DNA of 64,000 nucleotides. Origin: Flammeovirga yaeyamensis. Its GTDB lineage: Bacteria; Bacteroidota; Bacteroidia; Cytophagales; Flammeovirgaceae. Made by a program: the position numbers and the translations under genes. A model generated the notes under the pieces. It saw only the letters and a program-made list of their open reading frames with translations, ran no database searches and was not told the DNA's origin. Below are positions 25,572 through 34,971 of this stretch, piece by piece; position 1 is the first letter of the stretch; every line of letters starts with the position of its first letter. The stretch covers positions 1,240,001 to 1,304,000 of the forward strand of contig NZ_CP076133.1 in NCBI RefSeq assembly GCF_018736045.1. The letters run 5' to 3'.

Positions 25572-28541
25572 ATGAAACTATCTAGTCTATTTATCACTTC
25601 TGTGTTACTATTCTTTAGTATAGGAATAGTACAAGCACAAGATTTCACGCTAAGTGGCACAGTTAAATCTGATGCCGACGGAGGTCCAATTCCGGGTGTT
25701 ACCGTCTTTATTAAAGGAACCACAAATGGTACCGTGACCAATATTGAGGGTAAATATGCCATTTTATTAAAAGAAGAGGACAAAGGGAAATTATTGGTAT
25801 TTAATCATATTGGAATGATTAATCAAGAATTTACGATTGGTGATCAGACGACACTAAACGTTTCCATGATTCCGGATATGGAGGAATTGGAAGAGGTGAC
25901 AGTTGTCGGTTATTCATCAGAAAGTAAAAGACTTTTGAGTTCTTCTGTTCAAACAGTGGATAGCGAATCTTTGAAAGATTTACCTGTGGGTACGCTAGAT
26001 GCCGCATTAGCAGGTCAGGCAGCAGGTGTGCAAATCAACTCCAACTCTGGTACTCCAGGTGGAGCATTATCCGTAAGAGTAAGAGGTGTAGGTTCTGTAA
26101 ATGCAGCCAATCAGCCACTATATGTTATTGATGGTATTCCAGTAATTACTGAAAACAGTTCACAAGTAAGTTTTAGTGGACAAACCATTAGTGCCTTATC
26201 CGATTTATCGCCTTCAGATATCGAATCTTTTACAGTATTGAAAGATGGTGCGGGTGCTGCAATTTATGGATCAAGAGCAGCCAATGGTGTTGTTTTGATT
26301 ACGACAAAACGTGGTGCTTCTGGTAAAACAAAGATTTCTTTCAATGCTTTTGGTGGAGTTCAGCAGGTGTATAAACGATTAGATCTATTGAACAAACAAC
26401 AATGGTTTGAGTATAAGAACGATCAGTTGGGAGTAGAAAAATATACACAAGAATATATTGATAATTACCCTTATGATACGGATTGGCAAAACGAAGTATT
26501 TAGAGATGCACCAATGGCGTCATACGATTTATCACTTCAAGGTGGTAATGAGAAAACTAATTTCTATTTGTCGGGTAGCTACTTTAAGCAAGATGGTGTG
26601 ATCAAAGGAAGTGGGTACGATAGAACCAACTTAAGAGCAAACATCGATCATCACTTCTCAGAAAAAGTGAAATTGGGGACGAGTTTACAATTTGGTATGT
26701 CTGAAAATGATCGTATCGAAGGCGATCAATCGTTGAATGCACCACTTCCAAATGCGTTATCGTTGCCAGCGATTTATCCTGTGTACAACGAAGATGGTTC
26801 CTATAATGAGGATGGACCCTATGCTAATCCAGTAGCGATTGCCAACGAAGCTTTGAACAAAGCATATACTTACAGAGGTTTAGGTAATGCTTATTTAGAT
26901 ATTGCCCTACTAGAAGAGTTAACCTTTAGAACTCAAGTAGGATTTGACTATTACCATTTAAGAGAACACAGTTATGATCCTGTAACAACACGTCAGGGAG
27001 CCTCTTACAATGGTCTTGGTTTTAGTGCGAACAATACTTCAATTAACACAACGGTTAATGCCACTTTACAATATGTGAAGTCCTTTGGAAATCACAAATT
27101 AGATGTATTGGCTGGCTTTAGTTCAGAAAGCTATAACAACAGAAGTAATTATATCCGTGGTCAGAATTTCTCTCGACCAGAATTCAAGTACATCACATCG
27201 GCATCAGAGATTATCGATGCAGATAGTTATGGATTGGATAGAGGGTTAAATTCCTTCTTTGCTAAAGCGAACTATAGCTATGCCAATAAATACATCTTTG
27301 CCTTTTCAGTAAGACGAGATGGATCTTCTAAGTTTGGAACAAACAACCGTTACGGTACTTTCCCTTCAGCATCGGTCGCATGGAGAGTGATTGAAGAAGG
27401 TTTTATGAGTACTTCGGATTTCTTCTCTGATTTTAAACTGAGAGGTAGTTACGGTCTAACAGGTAACGATGCAATTGGCGATTTCAGATACCAAGCATTG
27501 TACGGTTCGGGAGCTGATTATAACGGACAGCCGGGTATTGCACCATCCCAACTTCCTAACGAAAACTTAAAGTGGGAAACAGTAAAACAAGCCAATATTG
27601 GTATTGATTTAGGTTTCTGGAACGATCGCCTAACATTGACCACTGAGGTGTATCAAAAGTCAACTACCGACATGTTATTATCTAGACCTTTGCCTCCAAC
27701 ATCGGGATTCTCTTCTGTGATATCAAATATTGGAGAGATGAGAAACCAAGGGGTAGAAGTGTTATTGGGCTATGAAATCTTTAGAAAAAGTGATTTCAAT
27801 TGGAAAGCATCATTAAACGTTTCCACTTATAAAAATGAGGTGGTGAAACTGTATAATGGTCAGCCAATCGATAACATTGGTCGTGGTAATAACAGAATTG
27901 AAGAAGGAAGTCCAATCAGTATTTTCTATGGATATAAATCATTAGGCGTGGATTCTTCTACAGGTGATATTGTCTTTGCCGATATCAATGGTGATGGTGA
28001 AATTACATCAGAGGATAGAACAGAGATTGGTAATCCTCATCCAGACTTTTTTGGTGGATTTACCAATACTATCAACTGGAAAAACTTTGATATGAACGTT
28101 CTATTGACCTTCTCTGTAGGTAACGATATTTACAACGGTACTCGAGTGTATTTGGAGTCGATGAAAGGAGAGGACAATCAAACTACAGCTATTCTGAATC
28201 GTTGGAGAGAGCCGGGTGATGTGACAGACATTCCAAGAGCTACAGCCAATGATCCTAATAATAATAACCGAGCTTCGAATCGATTTGTTGAAGATGGATC
28301 TTATCTGAGATTAAAGAACGTAACTCTAGGTTATACATTACCTAAAGCATTCACCAAAAAGGTGTTTATTGATAAACTTAGAGTCTATGTTTCAGGTCAG
28401 AACTTGTTCACTTTAACCAATTATTCCGGTATGGATCCAGAAGTAAATTACGCTGGTGACGATGGAGTAAGAATGGGAACTGACTTCTTTACTTACCCAA
28501 ATGCTAGAGTTTATACAGCAGGTCTAAATGTATCCTTCTAA
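25572..28541 (+). CDS. SusC/RagA-type TonB-linked outer-membrane transporter
   Basis: This 989-residue protein has the SusC order: signal peptide (to VQAQ, residue 23), carboxypeptidase-like beta domain (about 25-110, SGTVKSDADGGPIPGVTVFI), plug (about 115-240, with the SusC signature LYVIDGIPV and FTVLKDGAGAAIYGSRAANG) and barrel to the aromatic terminus LNVSF. It forms the channel of a SusCD importer together with the SusD lipoprotein 13 nt downstream. Being flanked by three cyanophycinases rather than glycosidases suggests cargo of beta-Asp-Arg oligomers or peptide fragments instead of sugar; this is inference from context. Confidence 0.95.
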   Translation: MKLSSLFITSVLLFFSIGIVQAQDFTLSGTVKSDADGGPIPGVTVFIKGTTNGTVTNIEGKYAILLKEEDKGKLLVFNHIGMINQEFTIGDQTTLNVSMIPDMEELEEVTVVGYSSESKRLLSSSVQTVDSESLKDLPVGTLDAALAGQAAGVQINSNSGTPGGALSVRVRGVGSVNAANQPLYVIDGIPVITENSSQVSFSGQTISALSDLSPSDIESFTVLKDGAGAAIYGSRAANGVVLITTKRGASGKTKISFNAFGGVQQVYKRLDLLNKQQWFEYKNDQLGVEKYTQEYIDNYPYDTDWQNEVFRDAPMASYDLSLQGGNEKTNFYLSGSYFKQDGVIKGSGYDRTNLRANIDHHFSEKVKLGTSLQFGMSENDRIEGDQSLNAPLPNALSLPAIYPVYNEDGSYNEDGPYANPVAIANEALNKAYTYRGLGNAYLDIALLEELTFRTQVGFDYYHLREHSYDPVTTRQGASYNGLGFSANNTSINTTVNATLQYVKSFGNHKLDVLAGFSSESYNNRSNYIRGQNFSRPEFKYITSASEIIDADSYGLDRGLNSFFAKANYSYANKYIFAFSVRRDGSSKFGTNNRYGTFPSASVAWRVIEEGFMSTSDFFSDFKLRGSYGLTGNDAIGDFRYQALYGSGADYNGQPGIAPSQLPNENLKWETVKQANIGIDLGFWNDRLTLTTEVYQKSTTDMLLSRPLPPTSGFSSVISNIGEMRNQGVEVLLGYEIFRKSDFNWKASLNVSTYKNEVVKLYNGQPIDNIGRGNNRIEEGSPISIFYGYKSLGVDSSTGDIVFADINGDGEITSEDRTEIGNPHPDFFGGFTNTINWKNFDMNVLLTFSVGNDIYNGTRVYLESMKGEDNQTTAILNRWREPGDVTDIPRATANDPNNNNRASNRFVEDGSYLRLKNVTLGYTLPKAFTKKVFIDKLRVYVSGQNLFTLTNYSGMDPEVNYAGDDGVRMGTDFFTYPNARVYTAGLNVSF

Positions 28542-28554
28542 TCTAAAAGAAATC

Positions 28555-29934
28555 ATGAAAAAATTAGTTTACATAACAAAAATTGCCCTGGTTTTCTTTC
28601 TATTCGGATGTGAAAGTAATCTAGATGTGCAGCCGGTAGCTTCGATCGATGCCAACGAAGCCATCAAAGATGCTAACGGCTTAAACTCTGCCTTGAATGG
28701 CTTGTATAACGAGTTTCAATCAGATAGTTATTACGGAAGAGATTTATTTATTCTGAACGAATTATCTGCTAATGATGGAAGAAGAACGGGTACGTCTTTG
28801 GACTATCAACAGTTCGAAAATCATTCTATCTTAAGTGATAATGCTGCTATTGAAAGCCTTTGGGCAACCGCCTATGGAGCAATCAATACTGCTAATAATA
28901 TTATCGAAAGAGCGGTGCCTATCTCTATGGATGAGGCGATAAAAGACAACATTATTGGTGAGGCTTATTTCCTTCGTGCTTTAGCACATTTTGATGTGTT
29001 GAAGTTGTATGGTGGAGTACCTTATAAATCAACTTCTACTCAAGGTGTTTCAGAGGATATAAATGTGCCTAGAAACACTGTAGAAGAAGTATACAATTTG
29101 ATGTTAGACGACTTGATGACAGCCAAGGAGAAAGTGACTATCGAAAAAGGAAACTTCTTTGTAAGTCCTTCAGCGGTTGATGCTTTATTGGCAAGAGTGG
29201 AGTTGTACTATGCAAGTTACTTACTTCAAAATGGAGGAGATAGTGATGCACATTATCAAAAAGCTTTAGATTATGCAACAGCAGTAATTTCAACAGGGAA
29301 TTATGAATTGGAGCCTGAGTTTGGGAATGTTTTCATTACCAAAGAAAACAAAGAAGTCATCTTCCAATTGAACTTCTCTGCTCAGGATAGAAACAGAATG
29401 TCATACTATTTATCACCTATTTCTTTAGGTGGTAGAGGAGAGGTGACGTTCTCTAATTCATTACAAAATTCATATAAAGGCAACGATTTAAGAGCGGATT
29501 TCATCTTTCAAGATTTCCCTACTTTAGATGGAACAGCAACAAGTAAAAGAGTGGCTAAATATCAGGACACAGCTAATGGGGCAGATGCTATCATTATCGT
29601 CAGATTAGCAGATATGTATTTGATACAAGCCGAAGTACATTATATGCTGGAAGGAAATGCTGCTCAAGATAAAATCTTAGCGGCGATTAATGAGGTAAGA
29701 TCAAGATCAAATGATCCTCTGACAAGTTTGGGTAGCGATCCACTTCGAACTATTCTCGACGAAAGAAGATGGGAATTCTGTTTCGAAGGTCATCGTTGGA
29801 CTGATTTGGTAAGAACAGATCGAGCCACTTCCACACTGGGCATTTCTAAAAATGCCACTTTATATCCCATTCCTCTAAAGGAGATTCAGACCAATACAAG
29901 AATCAATCAAGAGGATCAAAATCCAGGGTATTAA
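28555..29934 (+). CDS. SusD/RagB-type surface lipoprotein
   Basis: From the ATG at 28555 the protein has 459 residues. I prefer this start to the upstream 28528 because it gives a compact lipoprotein signal ending FFLFGCESN. SusD features are the N-terminal NAIKDAN..LNGLYNEF helix, AEAYFLRALAHFDVLKLYGG-like text (EAYFLRALAHFDVLKLYGGVP), TPR-like helices, and the C-terminal ERRWEFCFEGHRWTDLVR and IPLKEIQTNTRI. It captures ligand on the cell surface as the lid of the SusC channel. It directly follows SusC. Confidence 0.95.
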   Translation: MKKLVYITKIALVFFLFGCESNLDVQPVASIDANEAIKDANGLNSALNGLYNEFQSDSYYGRDLFILNELSANDGRRTGTSLDYQQFENHSILSDNAAIESLWATAYGAINTANNIIERAVPISMDEAIKDNIIGEAYFLRALAHFDVLKLYGGVPYKSTSTQGVSEDINVPRNTVEEVYNLMLDDLMTAKEKVTIEKGNFFVSPSAVDALLARVELYYASYLLQNGGDSDAHYQKALDYATAVISTGNYELEPEFGNVFITKENKEVIFQLNFSAQDRNRMSYYLSPISLGGRGEVTFSNSLQNSYKGNDLRADFIFQDFPTLDGTATSKRVAKYQDTANGADAIIIVRLADMYLIQAEVHYMLEGNAAQDKILAAINEVRSRSNDPLTSLGSDPLRTILDERRWEFCFEGHRWTDLVRTDRATSTLGISKNATLYPIPLKEIQTNTRINQEDQNPGY

Positions 29935-30002
29935 AATTAAATATCTCTCATCTATGGATGTTCTCCACAGTTATCATTTTTTCAAAAAAATTAATTACAA
30001 CC

Positions 30003-31238
30003 ATGAAAACGTACTCTAACTTAATTTTTAGGTATTTATTGGCGATATTGCCACTGTCATTTCTATTCGTTACATCTTGTTCTGAAGAAGATGAAACACC
30101 TCCTTTGGCAAGTGTAGTCGCTAAATTCGATTATGAAATTTCTAATGAAGGCGTTGCTCCTGCAACAGTAACTTTTAACAACACATCTATTGCAGCTGCC
30201 ACTTACGAGTGGGATTTCGGTATGGAAGGTGCAACTTCTACAGACGAAAATCCTGAATATACCTACGAAGATTTCGGTACTTACGAAGTAACATTAACAG
30301 CTAAAGCTGAGGATGGTAGAGAAAATACTTCATCTCAAACGATCATCATCAAAGATCCGCTAGGAGGTAAGTTGCCAACCCTTTATTACACAGATAGAGC
30401 AACAGGTATGATTCACATGATCGTATTGGATGGTGCTGAAACGCCTACAATTCAATCATTCGGCGATAGCCACTTTAAGCCATATGGTATTGTTGCCGAT
30501 TTGGACAATGAAGACCTTTATGTAGTTGATCAAGGTGATGAATTAATGTATAAATATGATGCATTAGTAAACGGTGAAAAATCAGTTCTTTTAAATGTAG
30601 CAGATTTAGGTGATAAAGAACATATGATGTATGCACCTGCAGGTGTAAAAATTATTGACGGAAGATTATACTGGGGTGCTGAAGGCGGAATTTATACTTC
30701 TGCATTAGATGGTTCTGACCTAAAAGCATTTGTTGAGTTTTCTACAAATACAGGTTTCTTAGAAGGTAGTCTTCCATTGGGTATTACTTATGATGCAGAA
30801 AACGAAGTGATCTATTTCGCAAATGATGCTTACGATTATAGTGGAGGTATCTACAAAGTAAACCTTGATGGTACTGGTTTAGAAGAAATCGTTGAAGGTG
30901 TAGATGCTGGAGACATTTCTTACCTAGACGGTAAATTATATTACTTTGATTATGCCACATCAAAAGGTACAATCTATGATATTGCCTCTGAAGCTAAGAA
31001 CGAATTTGTTGATTATCCTTCAAACTTCGTTTGGGGTACAATTGTAGATCCAATCACAGAGAAAATCTATTGGACTGATAGAGGTGATAATGATGATGGA
31101 ACGGATGGTAAAATCTTTTCAGCAAACCTTGATGGTACAGAAATCGAAGTGTTGTTAGACATTACAAACGCTCCAACTCCAGAAGGTTCTGATACTAAAA
31201 TATTAAGACCTTATGCTTTAGGGTTAGGTTTATATTAA
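30003..31238 (+). CDS. PKD-domain and YWTD-type beta-propeller surface lipoprotein
   Basis: From the ATG at 30003 the protein has 411 residues with lipobox FVTSC. A PKD-like domain (about 35-120) carries YEWDFGMEG and EYTYEDFGTYEVTLTA. Six-bladed LDL-receptor-type propeller repeats follow (LYVVDQGDELMYKYD, RLYWGAEGGIYTSALDGSDL, IYKVNLDGTGL, KIYWTDRGD). In SusCD loci the third gene is often a surface-binding protein that holds polymer near the importer; that role, for cyanophycin here, is inference. The earlier in-frame ATG (29958) would spoil the lipoprotein signal. Confidence 0.8.
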   Translation: MKTYSNLIFRYLLAILPLSFLFVTSCSEEDETPPLASVVAKFDYEISNEGVAPATVTFNNTSIAAATYEWDFGMEGATSTDENPEYTYEDFGTYEVTLTAKAEDGRENTSSQTIIIKDPLGGKLPTLYYTDRATGMIHMIVLDGAETPTIQSFGDSHFKPYGIVADLDNEDLYVVDQGDELMYKYDALVNGEKSVLLNVADLGDKEHMMYAPAGVKIIDGRLYWGAEGGIYTSALDGSDLKAFVEFSTNTGFLEGSLPLGITYDAENEVIYFANDAYDYSGGIYKVNLDGTGLEEIVEGVDAGDISYLDGKLYYFDYATSKGTIYDIASEAKNEFVDYPSNFVWGTIVDPITEKIYWTDRGDNDDGTDGKIFSANLDGTEIEVLLDITNAPTPEGSDTKILRPYALGLGLY

Positions 31239-31291
31239 TTCACTATTTATGGTGAAATAGATAAGTTTAAAATTAACTTAGGTGGTTTAAT

Positions 31292-31379
31292 TAGCAGGGG
31301 CGTTGCATTAGAAAACAGGTAGTATGTGAATGGACGATACATATGTACGGACGTTGCACTGCAACGTCCCTGCGAACCA
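31292..31379. repeat. REP-like palindromic repeat, copy 1
   Basis: A perfect inverted repeat with arms GGACGTTGCA and TGCAACGTCC around one base lies at 31349-31369. A further inverted copy of the outer part lies upstream (AGCAGGGGCGTTGCA, 31293-31307), so the whole can fold into a long hairpin. The 35-bp stretch 31345-31379 recurs at 46255-46289. It is typical of intergenic REP-like elements mobilised by RAYT transposases; that class link is inference. Confidence 0.7.
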
Positions 31380-31409
31380 TTAAAAAAACACCATAAACCA
31401 AGTAACAAA

Positions 31410-32231
31410 ATGAATAAAAAGCGCATATTATCACTTTTCATCATCGGCTTAATGTCCTTCTCGACATTCGCCCAAGGAAAGCTCTTTATCATCGGGGGAG
31501 GAAAACGACCACCGGAATTGATCAAGAGATTAACTGAGGAAGCGAAGTTAAAAGAAGGCTATGGTATCGTGCTTTCTATGTCGAGTAGCGAGCCAGATAC
31601 ATCAGCTTATTATGGCGTATTACAGTTTAAAAAGCAAGGTTTTGATAACGTATCATTCATGTTTTATACTACTGAACAGCCACCGACTTCATTAGCATTA
31701 GATTCCATCAGAAAAGCATCTTTGATCTACATCACAGGTGGAGATCAAAACCGATTTATGAAACGCATCGAAAAAACGGGTATTTACGAAGCAATTCACG
31801 ATTGTTATAAGAACGGTGGTATGATTGCAGGAACAAGTGCCGGAGCTGCGGTGATGAGTGAAGTGATGATCACAGGTGATGAGAAAAATTATCCTGATTA
31901 TGACGATACAGGCCGTTCCATCGAAAGCAATAATTTGATTTATGGGAAAGGCTTGGGCATGATCAATAAAGTGATTATCGACCAACATTTTATTCAAAGA
32001 AGCAGGTACAATCGTTTGATGACGGCCGTAATTGATCACCCAAAATTACGTGGTATTGGTATCGACGAGTCGACCGCTATTCTGGTACATCAAAATGAAT
32101 TTGAGGTAGTCGGAGTAAGTCAGGTGATATTGATCGAGAAGCCTCAACAGATTGATACTAAAGATACTAAAATCGGAGCTCGAAAAATCAGCGTAAGCAT
32201 TTTGAAAAGCGGCGATAAGATAAAATTATAA
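31410..32231 (+). CDS. cphB: Periplasmic cyanophycinase (CphB-like)
   Basis: This 273-residue protein starts at 31410 with a signal peptide (to STFAQ); the longer frame upstream is repeat DNA. It carries the complete CphB-type active-site set: GGDQNRFMKRI (Gln113), AGTSAGAAVMSE (Ser143 nucleophile), DQHFIQRSRYNRL (Asp191, Gln192, His193 and nearby arginines) and GIGIDESTAILV. Except for the signal peptide, length and motifs match cytosolic CphB of cyanobacteria (about 271 residues). It should release beta-Asp-Arg dipeptides from cyanophycin fragments in the periplasm. Of the three S51 proteins here it is the most canonical. The isoaspartyl peptidase gene begins 13 nt downstream. Confidence 0.85.
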   Translation: MNKKRILSLFIIGLMSFSTFAQGKLFIIGGGKRPPELIKRLTEEAKLKEGYGIVLSMSSSEPDTSAYYGVLQFKKQGFDNVSFMFYTTEQPPTSLALDSIRKASLIYITGGDQNRFMKRIEKTGIYEAIHDCYKNGGMIAGTSAGAAVMSEVMITGDEKNYPDYDDTGRSIESNNLIYGKGLGMINKVIIDQHFIQRSRYNRLMTAVIDHPKLRGIGIDESTAILVHQNEFEVVGVSQVILIEKPQQIDTKDTKIGARKISVSILKSGDKIKL

Positions 32232-32244
32232 GAAGACTCTATTT

Positions 32245-33174
32245 ATGAAAAATAAATTTGCCCTCGCAATTCATGGAGGAGCTGGAACACTATTGCCTTC
32301 AGAAATTACGCCTCAAAAAGAAGCAGAGATCAACACTGCTTTACAAGGTGTACTTTATGCAGCTAAAAAGTGCTTGTCAGAAGGAGGATCTGCTTTAGAA
32401 GCAGTGGAAATTGCGGTAACTGCACTAGAAGATTGTCCATTGTTTAATGCTGGAAAAGGGGCGGTAATGGCCCACGATGGTTCTTACGAAATGGAAGCAT
32501 CGATTATGTCTGGAGAAACATTGGAAGCAGGTGCAGTGGCAGGTATTCGCCATATCAAGAACCCGATTCAATTGGCAAGAAAGATTCACGACGATGAAGA
32601 CTTTGTCTATTTACATGGAAAAGGGGCATTGGATTATGCAAGAGATTATGATTTGGAAGAAGTAGAAGACGATTACTTCTTTACAGAATCTCGTCATAAG
32701 CAATGGTTATTGGCTAGAGAAACGAATCAAATGTTGGTGGATCACGACGGTGAACGCAAGTTCGGAACAGTAGGTGCCGTGGCGTTGGATTTGGACGGCA
32801 ACTTAGCAGCAGCCACTTCAACAGGAGGATTGGTCAACAAAAGGTTTGGTCGTTTAGGTGATAGTTCTGTGATCGGATCGGGTACCTATGCAAGCAACGA
32901 TAGTTGTGCAGTGTCTTGTACGGGTTATGGAGAGTTCTTTTTGAAAGCTACCGTAGCACGTGATATTGCCGCGCACATGGAGTTTGGTCAGCGTAAACTG
33001 AAAGAAGCAACAGATATTGTTGTACATGATAAGTTGGTCAAAATGCAAGGCGAAGGTGGAGTAATTGCCATCGATCATCAAGGAAATATTGAATTATCTT
33101 TCAACTCGGAAGGGATGTATAGAGGTTGGACATCATCTGATGATGAACAATTGAATATTGCCATTTTCAAGTAA
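32245..33174 (+). CDS. Isoaspartyl peptidase / L-asparaginase (Ntn-hydrolase, IaaA-like)
   Basis: This 309-residue protein is of the plant-type asparaginase family. It begins FALAIHGGAGT (about 5-15), the family start. The self-cleaved nucleophile is Thr175 in KFGTVGAVALD. STGG at 192-195 and GTGTYA-like text (GSGTYASNDSCAVS) follow. No signal peptide is present, so it acts in the cytoplasm. IaaA-type enzymes hydrolyse beta-aspartyl dipeptides, including beta-Asp-Arg from cyanophycin, to free Asp and Arg. Lying 13 nt after the CphB-like gene and 9 nt before the permease, it supplies the second step of cyanophycin breakdown. Glycosylasparaginase and beta-aspartyl peptidase activities overlap in this family. 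Confidence 0.88.
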   Translation: MKNKFALAIHGGAGTLLPSEITPQKEAEINTALQGVLYAAKKCLSEGGSALEAVEIAVTALEDCPLFNAGKGAVMAHDGSYEMEASIMSGETLEAGAVAGIRHIKNPIQLARKIHDDEDFVYLHGKGALDYARDYDLEEVEDDYFFTESRHKQWLLARETNQMLVDHDGERKFGTVGAVALDLDGNLAAATSTGGLVNKRFGRLGDSSVIGSGTYASNDSCAVSCTGYGEFFLKATVARDIAAHMEFGQRKLKEATDIVVHDKLVKMQGEGGVIAIDHQGNIELSFNSEGMYRGWTSSDDEQLNIAIFK

Positions 33175-33183
33175 TAAAATATT

Positions 33184-34554
33184 ATGAAGAAGCTACCAGA
33201 TACTTTAGTGATATCTTCTACTATTCTCGCTTTTTTTATTGGTCTAACATGGATCATTTCTGCTGGGGAATATCAAAGAGAAATGGTGGACGGAAGAAAT
33301 TTGCTCATCCCCAATACCTATCATAAGGTGGAGGCACAACCGCAAAGTATCGCTTCTTTCTTTACAGCACCTATCAATGGTTTTGTAAGTGCTGCCGAAA
33401 TTATCGCCTTCATTTTTATTGTAGGAGGTGCATTCGGGATGCTTACACAAACCAATGCTATAGAAGCCGGCTTACAAAGATTGGTTCTTTGGAGTAACAA
33501 GAAGAAATCTTATAAGAAGATCCTTATTCCGTTTATCTTTGTTTGTTTCTCTGTGGCAGGGGCGACCTTCGGAATGTCAGAGGAGGTCTTGATTTTTATC
33601 CTGATTACCATTCCAATGGCCAAGGCCATGAAATTGGATACCATAGTTGGAGTTGCTATCCCTTTTGTAGGTGCAGGGGTAGGTTTTGCAGGTGCGATCA
33701 GTAATCCGTTTACGATCGGAATTGCACAAGGGATTGCCGAAATACCTCTATTCTCAGGTTGGGAATACAGAGTATTTGTTTGGTCTGTTTTTACTTTGAT
33801 AGGGATGATATATGTTATGTATTACGTATCAAAAATCGAGAACAACAAAGAGAAAAGCTTGCTTCCAAATCAAGAAAAACCACTTGATGTTCAAGAGAAG
33901 TCTATCGATTTTAATTACAAAAAAGCCATTGTTGTTGCACTTTTATTCATAGGAATTGGAGTGTTGGTGGTTGGAGTGACTAAGTTCGATTGGTACATGA
34001 CTGAGATTGGTGCTTTGTTCTTCGTCATCGGCTTTATTGCGTCATTGATTTGTCGCACTCCAGCAAATAAAATGAGTGAAAGCTTCATCAAAGGATCCAA
34101 GGAAATGATGACGGCCGCTTTGGTGATTGCTTCTTGTAAAGGAATTTTGATTGTAGCCACAGAAGGGAAAATTATTGATACGATATTGTTTTCCATCACG
34201 GGCTTATTGGACGGATTACCAAAGTTTGCAGCAGCTGAAGCGATGTTTGTCTTCCAAAGTATTCTGAATACAGTACTTCCATCGGGTTCTGGTCAGGCGG
34301 CCTTAACCATGCCGATTATGGCTCCATTAAGTGATTTATTGGGTATTTCACGACAAGTTGCAGTATTGGCATTTCAGTTTGGAGACGGATTAACCAATCT
34401 GATTATACCAACAAGTGGGGTGACCATGGGTGTTTTGTCCATTGCAAAAATCCCTTACAATGTTTGGGTAAAGTGGATGGCACCTTTATTACTACTACTC
34501 ATGTTTGCGGCAGGCATTTTATTAATTGGACCTCTTTATTTTAATCTATTGTAA
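33184..34554 (+). CDS. YfcC-type inner-membrane permease (C4-dicarboxylate/amino-acid carrier family)
   Basis: This 456-residue protein has about 12 hydrophobic segments, including two re-entrant-looking ones (VGVAIPFVGAGVGFAGAISN and TVLPSGSGQAALTMPIMAP). These fit the YfcC / DcuC-like family, which contains putative arginine/ornithine and basic-amino-acid or dipeptide carriers. The start fits MKKLPDTLVIS directly after the peptidase. Placed between the isoaspartyl peptidase and the secreted cyanophycinase, it probably moves beta-Asp-Arg dipeptides or arginine/ornithine across the inner membrane. The direction and substrate are inference. Confidence 0.82.
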   Translation: MKKLPDTLVISSTILAFFIGLTWIISAGEYQREMVDGRNLLIPNTYHKVEAQPQSIASFFTAPINGFVSAAEIIAFIFIVGGAFGMLTQTNAIEAGLQRLVLWSNKKKSYKKILIPFIFVCFSVAGATFGMSEEVLIFILITIPMAKAMKLDTIVGVAIPFVGAGVGFAGAISNPFTIGIAQGIAEIPLFSGWEYRVFVWSVFTLIGMIYVMYYVSKIENNKEKSLLPNQEKPLDVQEKSIDFNYKKAIVVALLFIGIGVLVVGVTKFDWYMTEIGALFFVIGFIASLICRTPANKMSESFIKGSKEMMTAALVIASCKGILIVATEGKIIDTILFSITGLLDGLPKFAAAEAMFVFQSILNTVLPSGSGQAALTMPIMAPLSDLLGISRQVAVLAFQFGDGLTNLIIPTSGVTMGVLSIAKIPYNVWVKWMAPLLLLLMFAAGILLIGPLYFNLL

Positions 34555-34609
34555 TCAGTAAGATATTTCTCATCACAACACACACATATACATACTAACT
34601 ATAAAAGTG

Positions 34610-34785
34610 AACCTGAGTTTGATGAAAAATATTTTCACAGTTTGATCTGATTTTGAATAGAAATTTTGACAAATTCTTGCAGTAATACTGGTTGTCTTAC
34701 AAAAGGATTTGGTGAAATTTATATCAAAATCAGACAAATATAAACATCACTTTCTGTGAGTAATATTTTTCAACAAACTCAGGTT
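34610..34785. mobile_element. MITE-like element, 176 bp, with ~31-bp terminal inverted repeats
   Basis: The left end (34610-34640, starting AACCTGAGTTTGATGAAAAA) and the reverse complement of the right end (34754-34785) match over about 31 bp with a few changes. Inner sequence continues the symmetry (GATCTGATTTTGAATAG near 34644-34660 against ATATCAAAATCAGACAA near 34721-34737). It has no coding capacity. No target-site duplication could be identified. It lies between two genes in the same direction, just before the leader of the T9SS cyanophycinase. Confidence 0.6.
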
Positions 34786-34823
34786 AAAAAATAAATCTTT
34801 CGATTAAAGCTAATGATTTTTAC

Positions 34824-34940
34824 GAATACATGAAGTCTACTTCATGCGATTCGAGGAAGTTGTTATCTGAAAAATTAGACAGTTCTGGGGCGAAGTTCTC
34901 TAGGGCACAATGGGACATGTTACTAGAGAACGATGCCCCA
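34824..34940 (+). promoter_or_regulatory. Two strong hairpins in the leader of the T9SS cyanophycinase gene
   Basis: Hairpin 1: CATGAAGT/ACTTCATG (34829-34836, 34839-34846), extended by CGAAT/ATTCG. Hairpin 2: TGGGGC/GCCCCA (34886-34891, 34935-34940), then a 3-by-3 internal loop, then GTTCTCTAG/CTAGAGAAC (34895-34903, 34923-34931) with a 19-nt apical loop. Hairpin 2 ends 31 nt before the ATG at 34972. The regular internal loop suggests an RNA element controlling this gene or a further inserted repeat. No known riboswitch class was recognised. Confidence 0.5.
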
Positions 34941-34971
34941 AGGATTGTCTCCACTATTAATTATTACAATT

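Noticed and set aside
31326-31409. Longer start for the CphB-like protein at 31326
   Set aside because: The extra 28 codons are repeat DNA (the REP-like palindrome) and would hide the signal peptide that begins at 31410.
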